From Nocardioides daejeonensis (lineage in GTDB: Bacteria; Actinomycetota; Actinomycetes; Propionibacteriales; Nocardioidaceae): a stretch of 64,000 nucleotides of DNA. The translations under genes and the position numbers were made by a program. Each line of letters opens with the position of its first letter. Position 1 is the stretch's first letter. Positions 60,265 through 64,000 of the stretch are shown one piece after another. The notes below the pieces were generated by a model that was given only the letters and a program-made list of their open reading frames with translations, was not told the origin of the DNA and made no database searches. The DNA is taken from contig NZ_QHKZ01000002.1 of assembly GCF_003194585.1 (NCBI RefSeq), positions 558,001-622,000 of the forward strand, given 5' to 3'.

Positions 60265-61923
60265 ATGACCTCGAGTGCTGACAACGCCGATCTCCTCGCC
60301 GCAGCTCGCGCCTGGCTCGTCGAGGACCCGGATCCGCAGACCCGTTCGGAGCTGGAGCAGCTACTGGCCACGGTGGAGGAGGGCGGCGACCTCGCCGAGC
60401 TCGCCGACGCCTTCCGCGCACCACTCGCGTTCGGCACCGCCGGCCTGCGTGGTCTCCTGGGGGCAGGCCCCAACCGGATGAACCGCGTCGTGGTCACCCG
60501 AGCGGCGGCCGGACTCGCGGCCCACCTGCTGGGCAGCGGCGCCGCCCCCGGCTCCCCGGTCGTCATCGGCTACGACGCCCGGCACAACTCCGACGTCTTC
60601 GCCCGCGACACCGCCGAGGTGATGAGCGGTGCCGGGCTGTCTGCCCACGTCATGCCCCGGCCACTGCCGACACCGGTGCTCGCCTTCGCCATCCGCGAGC
60701 TCGGCGCGGTCGCGGGCGTGATGGTGACCGCCAGCCACAATCCGCCGCGCGACAACGGCTACAAGGTCTACCTGGGCGATGGCAGCCAGATCGTCTCACC
60801 CGTCGACGAGCAGATCTCCGCGCGGATCGCGGCGGTCGGCCCCCTGGCCGAGATCCCCCGGGGCGACGCCGGCACCCCGGTCGCGGAGGCGGTGCTGGAG
60901 CGGTACGTCGCCACGGCCAGTGCCGTCGTACCCGCGGGAGCACGCGAGCTACGGGTGGTCTACACGCCGATGCACGGGGTCGGGAACGACACCACCATCG
61001 CGGCACTGCGCGGAGCAGGGTTCACCGACGTCCACGTGGTCAGCGACCAGGAGCAGCCCGACCCGGAGTTCCCCACCGTCGCGTTCCCCAACCCCGAGGA
61101 ACCGGGTGCGATGGACCTCGCGATGGCACTCGCCGCGCAGGTCGACGCCGATCTCGTCGTCGCCAACGACCCGGACGCCGACCGGTGTGCAGCCGCCGTC
61201 CCGAGCCAGCACGGCTGGCGGATGCTCCGTGGCGACGAGGTCGGCGCTCTCCTCGGCGACCACCTCCTGAGCAGCGGCAAGCAAGGCGTCTACGCCCAGT
61301 CGATCGTCTCCTCCTCACTGCTCGGCAAGCTCGCAGCGGCAGCCGGCCAGCCGCACCAGGAGACCCTCACCGGCTTCAAGTGGATCGGTCGGATCCCGGG
61401 CCTGGCCTTCGGCTACGAGGAGGCTCTGGGCTACTGCGTCGACCCCGATCACGTGAAGGACAAGGACGGCGTCTCCGCTGCGGTCCTGCTCTGTCACGTG
61501 GCCGCACAGGCCAAGGCCGCAGGCCGGACCCTGGTCGACCTGCTCGACGACATCGCTCGCAGGCACGGCCTGCACGCCACCGACCAGGTCTCGGCGCGGG
61601 TCTCCGACCTCAGCCTGATCACCTCGGCGATGACCCGGCTGCGCGAGCAGCCACCGATCGAGATCGGTGGCCTCGAGGTGCTTCGTGTCGACGACCTCAG
61701 CCGCGGCTCCGGCGAGCTGCCGCCCACCGACGGGCTTCGCTACCACCTTGCCGACGGCGCCCGGGTGATCGTCCGGCCGAGCGGCACCGAGCCGAAGGTG
61801 AAGTGCTACCTGGAGGTCGTCGTACCGGTGGAGGAGGGAGGGGGCGTGGACGCGGCCCGCATCGTGGCCGCTGGTCGCCTCGACGCGCTCGGCGAGGGCA
61901 TCCGTGCTGCCGCAGGGCTCTGA
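60265..61923 (+). CDS. Phosphosugar mutase (phosphomannomutase/phosphoglucomutase/phosphopentomutase type)
   Basis: 552 residues, alpha-D-phosphohexomutase superfamily. Active-site phosphoserine loop GVMVTASHNPPRDNG with S157; metal loop DPDADRCAAA; sugar-binding loop FGYEEALGYC; phosphate-binding RPSGTEPKVKCYLE near the C-terminus. The N-terminal AFRAPLAFGTAGLRGLLGAG fits the PgmB/ManB-like subgroup that also converts ribose- and deoxyribose-1-phosphate. With the purine nucleoside phosphorylase and deoC it would complete nucleoside pentose catabolism. The M. tuberculosis equivalent in this neighbourhood is pmmB (Rv3308). No operon partner downstream on this strand until deoC. Confidence 0.92.
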   Translation: MTSSADNADLLAAARAWLVEDPDPQTRSELEQLLATVEEGGDLAELADAFRAPLAFGTAGLRGLLGAGPNRMNRVVVTRAAAGLAAHLLGSGAAPGSPVVIGYDARHNSDVFARDTAEVMSGAGLSAHVMPRPLPTPVLAFAIRELGAVAGVMVTASHNPPRDNGYKVYLGDGSQIVSPVDEQISARIAAVGPLAEIPRGDAGTPVAEAVLERYVATASAVVPAGARELRVVYTPMHGVGNDTTIAALRGAGFTDVHVVSDQEQPDPEFPTVAFPNPEEPGAMDLAMALAAQVDADLVVANDPDADRCAAAVPSQHGWRMLRGDEVGALLGDHLLSSGKQGVYAQSIVSSSLLGKLAAAAGQPHQETLTGFKWIGRIPGLAFGYEEALGYCVDPDHVKDKDGVSAAVLLCHVAAQAKAAGRTLVDLLDDIARRHGLHATDQVSARVSDLSLITSAMTRLREQPPIEIGGLEVLRVDDLSRGSGELPPTDGLRYHLADGARVIVRPSGTEPKVKCYLEVVVPVEEGGGVDAARIVAAGRLDALGEGIRAAAGL

Positions 61924-61947
61924 GTAGCCGTCGCGGCCGCTGGCTCC

Positions 61948-62493
61948 TTACGCGACCAGCAAGGCCGTCGCAACCACCGCGACCAGGGCGATGAGCGCAG
62001 CGATCCGCACCGGTGCCGGCTGCCGGGTGACCGGCCCGGCCGCGGCACCGAGCTCGCGCGCCTCGGCCGAGAGGTGCCGCAGCCGCTCCTCGACGAGATC
62101 GGCATAGTTGCTCAACGGATCCGCAGCCTTCGCCTTCATGATCTCCCGTCGGGTCCGGGCGATCGGCGCGAACGTGAGGCGGCCCCCCTCCGCCAGGCGC
62201 ACCAGCATGGCCATCCGCACCTCCACGTCGCGGATCGACGCCAGCGGGACCCGGGTGGTGTGGAACGAGTGGTGCAGCTCCAGCCGACCGTCGCGCACCG
62301 CCGCATGCGGCTGCAGTACCGCCGACCAGACGACGAAGGCGAAGAGGACCAGCAAGGGCACCAACACGAGGTCGTTGCGCTGCCACCCGTTGCCCAGCAC
62401 GCCGATCAGCGCGACCACTGCCAGACCCACCCCGAACCACCCCGCGAACCGCCCGTTGGAGGGCGGGAAGGTGTCGTGGTCCTTCGTGGACAT
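61948..62493 (-). CDS. Membrane protein with PH-like (DUF304-type) domain
   Basis: 181 residues from the ATG at 62493 (GGAGG five bases upstream). Two N-terminal helices (about 17-35 and 41-60), then a small beta domain (about 63-115: AVRDGRLELHHSFHTTRVPL, ASIRDVEVRMAMLV, GGRLTFAPIA), a charged helix (EERLRHLSAEARELG), and a C-terminal transmembrane helix (about 162-181). The domain looks like a bacterial PH domain but is weakly conserved. It lies antisense between two sugar-catabolism genes; function unknown. Confidence 0.72.
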   Translation of the reverse strand: MSTKDHDTFPPSNGRFAGWFGVGLAVVALIGVLGNGWQRNDLVLVPLLVLFAFVVWSAVLQPHAAVRDGRLELHHSFHTTRVPLASIRDVEVRMAMLVRLAEGGRLTFAPIARTRREIMKAKAADPLSNYADLVEERLRHLSAEARELGAAAGPVTRQPAPVRIAALIALVAVVATALLVA

Positions 62494-62578
62494 GGGATCC
62501 TCCAGAGGGGTTTGTTGCAAGCCGATCACAGAACCCTACGAGGTGCTCGCACAGCCTGGCCGTTGCCGTCCCGGCCTC

Positions 62579-62584
62579 TATGCT
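62579..62584 (+). promoter_or_regulatory. deoC: -10 box of leaderless deoC promoter
   Basis: TATGCT six bases before the GTG at 62591; no Shine-Dalgarno between them. Confidence 0.55.
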
Positions 62585-62590
62585 GGAGCG

Positions 62591-63589
62591 GTGACGCAGA
62601 CAACGACGACAGCGGCCTCGGACCAGTTCGCCGACGTGACCGCCTCCGACGCCACCCTGCGCCGGTTCCTGCACGGCCTGCCCGGTGTCGACCAGGTGGG
62701 TGCCGAGGCGCGTGCCGCGGGCCTCGGCACGCGCTCCATCAAGACGAGCGCCAAGGAGTTCGCCATCGACCTGGCGATCCGGATGGTCGACCTGACCACC
62801 TTGGAAGGCCAGGACACCCCGGGCAAGGTCCGCGCGCTGGCGAGCAAGGCGATGCGCCCGGACCCCGCCGACCCGACCTGCCCGCAGACCGCGGCGGTCT
62901 GCGTCTACCCCGACCTGGTGGCCACCGCCAAGGAGGTGCTGGGGGCCTCGGCAGACTCGACCACCGGCGCTCAGGTCAACGTGGCCGCCGTGGCGACGGC
63001 CTTTCCCAGCGGCCGGGCATCGCTGGCGATCAAATTGGCCGACACCCGCGACGCGGTGGCGGCCGGCGCTGACGAGATCGACATGGTCATCGACCGGGGC
63101 GCTTTCCTCTCCGGGCGCTACCTCCAGGTCTTCGAGGAGATCGTCGCCGTCCGCGAGGCCTGCGAGCGTCCCGATGGAAGCAGCGCGCACCTGAAGGTGA
63201 TCTTCGAGACCGGCGAGCTCCAGACCTACGACAACGTACGCCGCGCCTCCTGGTTGGCGATGATGGCCGGAGGCCACTTCATCAAGACCTCCACCGGCAA
63301 GGTCCAGCCCGCGGCCACGCTGCCCGTCACACTGGTGATGCTCGAGGCGGTGCGCGACTTCCGCGCCGCAACCGGCCAGATGGTCGGCGTGAAGCCCGCC
63401 GGGGGCATCCGCACCACCAAGGATGCGATCAAGTACCTGGTGATGGTCAACGAGGTGGCCGGCCCCGACTGGCTCGACCCGGACTGGTTCCGCTTCGGTG
63501 CCTCGACGCTCCTCAACGACCTGCTGATGCAGCGCACCAAGATGCTCACCGGCCGCTACTCCGGTCCCGACTACTTCACCTTGGACTGA
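62591..63589 (+). CDS. deoC: Deoxyribose-phosphate aldolase
   Basis: 332 residues from the GTG at 62591; long-form DeoC. Cleaves 2-deoxyribose-5-phosphate to glyceraldehyde-3-phosphate and acetaldehyde through a Schiff base. The Schiff-base Lys is in GGHFIKTSTGKVQPAAT, the second Lys in MVGVKPAGGIRTT, and DEIDMVIDRGAFLSGRY is the TIM-barrel metal/Asp strand. The frame continues upstream antisense to the PH-domain gene, but the TATGCT box fixes the start as leaderless. The stop overlaps the next start as TGATG: the aldehyde dehydrogenase that follows could oxidise the acetaldehyde or another aldehyde. Confidence 0.95.
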   Translation: MTQTTTTAASDQFADVTASDATLRRFLHGLPGVDQVGAEARAAGLGTRSIKTSAKEFAIDLAIRMVDLTTLEGQDTPGKVRALASKAMRPDPADPTCPQTAAVCVYPDLVATAKEVLGASADSTTGAQVNVAAVATAFPSGRASLAIKLADTRDAVAAGADEIDMVIDRGAFLSGRYLQVFEEIVAVREACERPDGSSAHLKVIFETGELQTYDNVRRASWLAMMAGGHFIKTSTGKVQPAATLPVTLVMLEAVRDFRAATGQMVGVKPAGGIRTTKDAIKYLVMVNEVAGPDWLDPDWFRFGASTLLNDLLMQRTKMLTGRYSGPDYFTLD

Positions 63590-64000
63590 TGATGGTTTCG
63601 ACAGGCTCTACCCAGCGGGTTTCGACAGGCTCAATCACCGGCGGGTTCGACTACGCTCCCGCGCCCGAGTCCCGCGCGATCGTGGACATCAAGCCCAGCT
63701 ACGGCCTCTTCGTCAACGGCGAGTTCGTCGACGGCGCCGGCGCCTCCTTCAAGACGATCAACCCGGCGACCGAGGAGGTGCTCGCCGAGATCGCCGAGGC
63801 GAACGCTGCCGACGTCGACGCCGCCGTACGCGCGGCCCGCCGGGCGTACGCCCGGGTCTGGTCGAAGATGCCGGGCAAGGAGCGCGCGAAGTACCTCTTC
63901 CGGATCGCCCGGATCCTCCAGGAACGGGCCCGGGAGCTGGCCGTGCTGGAGTCGATCGACAACGGCAAGCCGATCAAGGAGGCTCGCGATGTCGACGTAC
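63589..64000 (+). CDS. Aldehyde dehydrogenase, 3' truncated by the window, with repeat-encoded N-terminus
   Basis: The first 137 codons are visible. After a start at 63589 (ATGATG, overlapping the deoC stop) come two copies of the dispersed repeat that code VSTGS twice (residues 3-7 and 11-15). The real NAD-aldehyde dehydrogenase N-terminus then begins near residue 36: SYGLFVNGEFVDGAGASFKT, INPATEEVLAEIAEANAADV, and LAVLESIDNGKPIKEARDVD. The catalytic Cys/Glu lie beyond the window. Other starts further in (for example GTG 63682) would exclude the repeats, so the start is uncertain. The deoC-aldehyde dehydrogenase order is common in actinobacteria. Confidence 0.85.
   Translation, partial: MMVSTGSTQRVSTGSITGGFDYAPAPESRAIVDIKPSYGLFVNGEFVDGAGASFKTINPATEEVLAEIAEANAADVDAAVRAARRAYARVWSKMPGKERAKYLFRIARILQERARELAVLESIDNGKPIKEARDVDV
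63594..63640. repeat. Two dispersed-repeat half copies at the start of the aldehyde dehydrogenase gene
   Basis: GGTTTCGACAGGCTC occurs twice (about 63594-63608 and 63619-63633), 25 bases apart, the second followed by AATCACC. They match the reverse-complement core GGTCTCGACAGGCTCGACCA of the dispersed family with decay. Confidence 0.7.

Overview
This window is chromosomal DNA from a high-GC actinobacterium. The best fit is Nocardioides or a near relative in the Nocardioidaceae. That rests on very high GC, many GTG starts and leaderless genes, an acyl-CoA carboxylase with an epsilon subunit, a complete mce operon, and a dispersed repeat of the type GGTGGTCGAGCTTGTCGAGACC that I associate with this family. 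No rRNA, tRNA, CRISPR array, transposase or prophage was seen. 61 protein genes and one pseudogene are called. The first gene (sensor kinase) and the last (aldehyde dehydrogenase) run off the ends.

Layout. 1-1.6 kb: NarL-type two-component pair and a tandem repeat. 1.65-7.7 kb: purE-purK, a class III cyclase, a PH-domain membrane protein and birA on the minus strand, facing accD5-accE on the plus strand. 7.7-16.4 kb: a solitary AbiEi/DUF559 gene, a P1 peptidase, an ECF sigma/membrane-partner pair, a secreted repeat protein, DUF885 peptidase-maf, gtrA and a Nudix hydrolase. 16.4-21 kb: a 978-residue SARP/AfsR regulator, an acyl-CoA dehydrogenase and a MerR regulator with a palindromic operator. 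21-34.4 kb: one long minus-strand operon, yrbEA-yrbEB-mceABCDEF, two Mce-associated proteins, a desaturase-reductase-ferredoxin fusion and a GMC (cholesterol-oxidase-like) flavoprotein. 34.7-39.6 kb: biotin-carrying acyl-CoA carboxylase alpha subunit followed by three related membrane proteins of unknown function. 39.6-40.2 kb: repeats and a decayed DUF222/HNH gene. 40.3-47.6 kb: SpoIID-like protein, tyrosine phosphatase, lpdA, lpd, a small cyclotransferase-like protein, VOC protein, purine nucleoside phosphorylase and TetR. 47.7-55.6 kb: haem acquisition (hmuTUV, three exported proteins, divergent haem oxygenase) with an iron-box-like operator. 55.6-59.4 kb: an epimerase, then a 760-residue exported protein joining a thioester adhesin domain, a VaFE-like domain and a sortase domain, then an SRPBCC protein. 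59.4-64 kb: crotonase, phosphosugar mutase, PH-domain protein, deoC and aldehyde dehydrogenase.

The backbone (purE, purK, PH protein, birA, accD5, accE5, maf, gtrA, accA3, lpdA, purine nucleoside phosphorylase, phosphosugar mutase) recalls the Mycobacterium tuberculosis Rv3275c-Rv3308 neighbourhood. The mce operon, the three-gene membrane cluster, the haem locus and the adhesin-sortase look like lineage-specific insertions. Functionally the window combines acyl-CoA carboxylation and oxidation, lipid or steroid import and oxidation, iron from haem, purine/deoxyribose salvage and cell-surface proteins.
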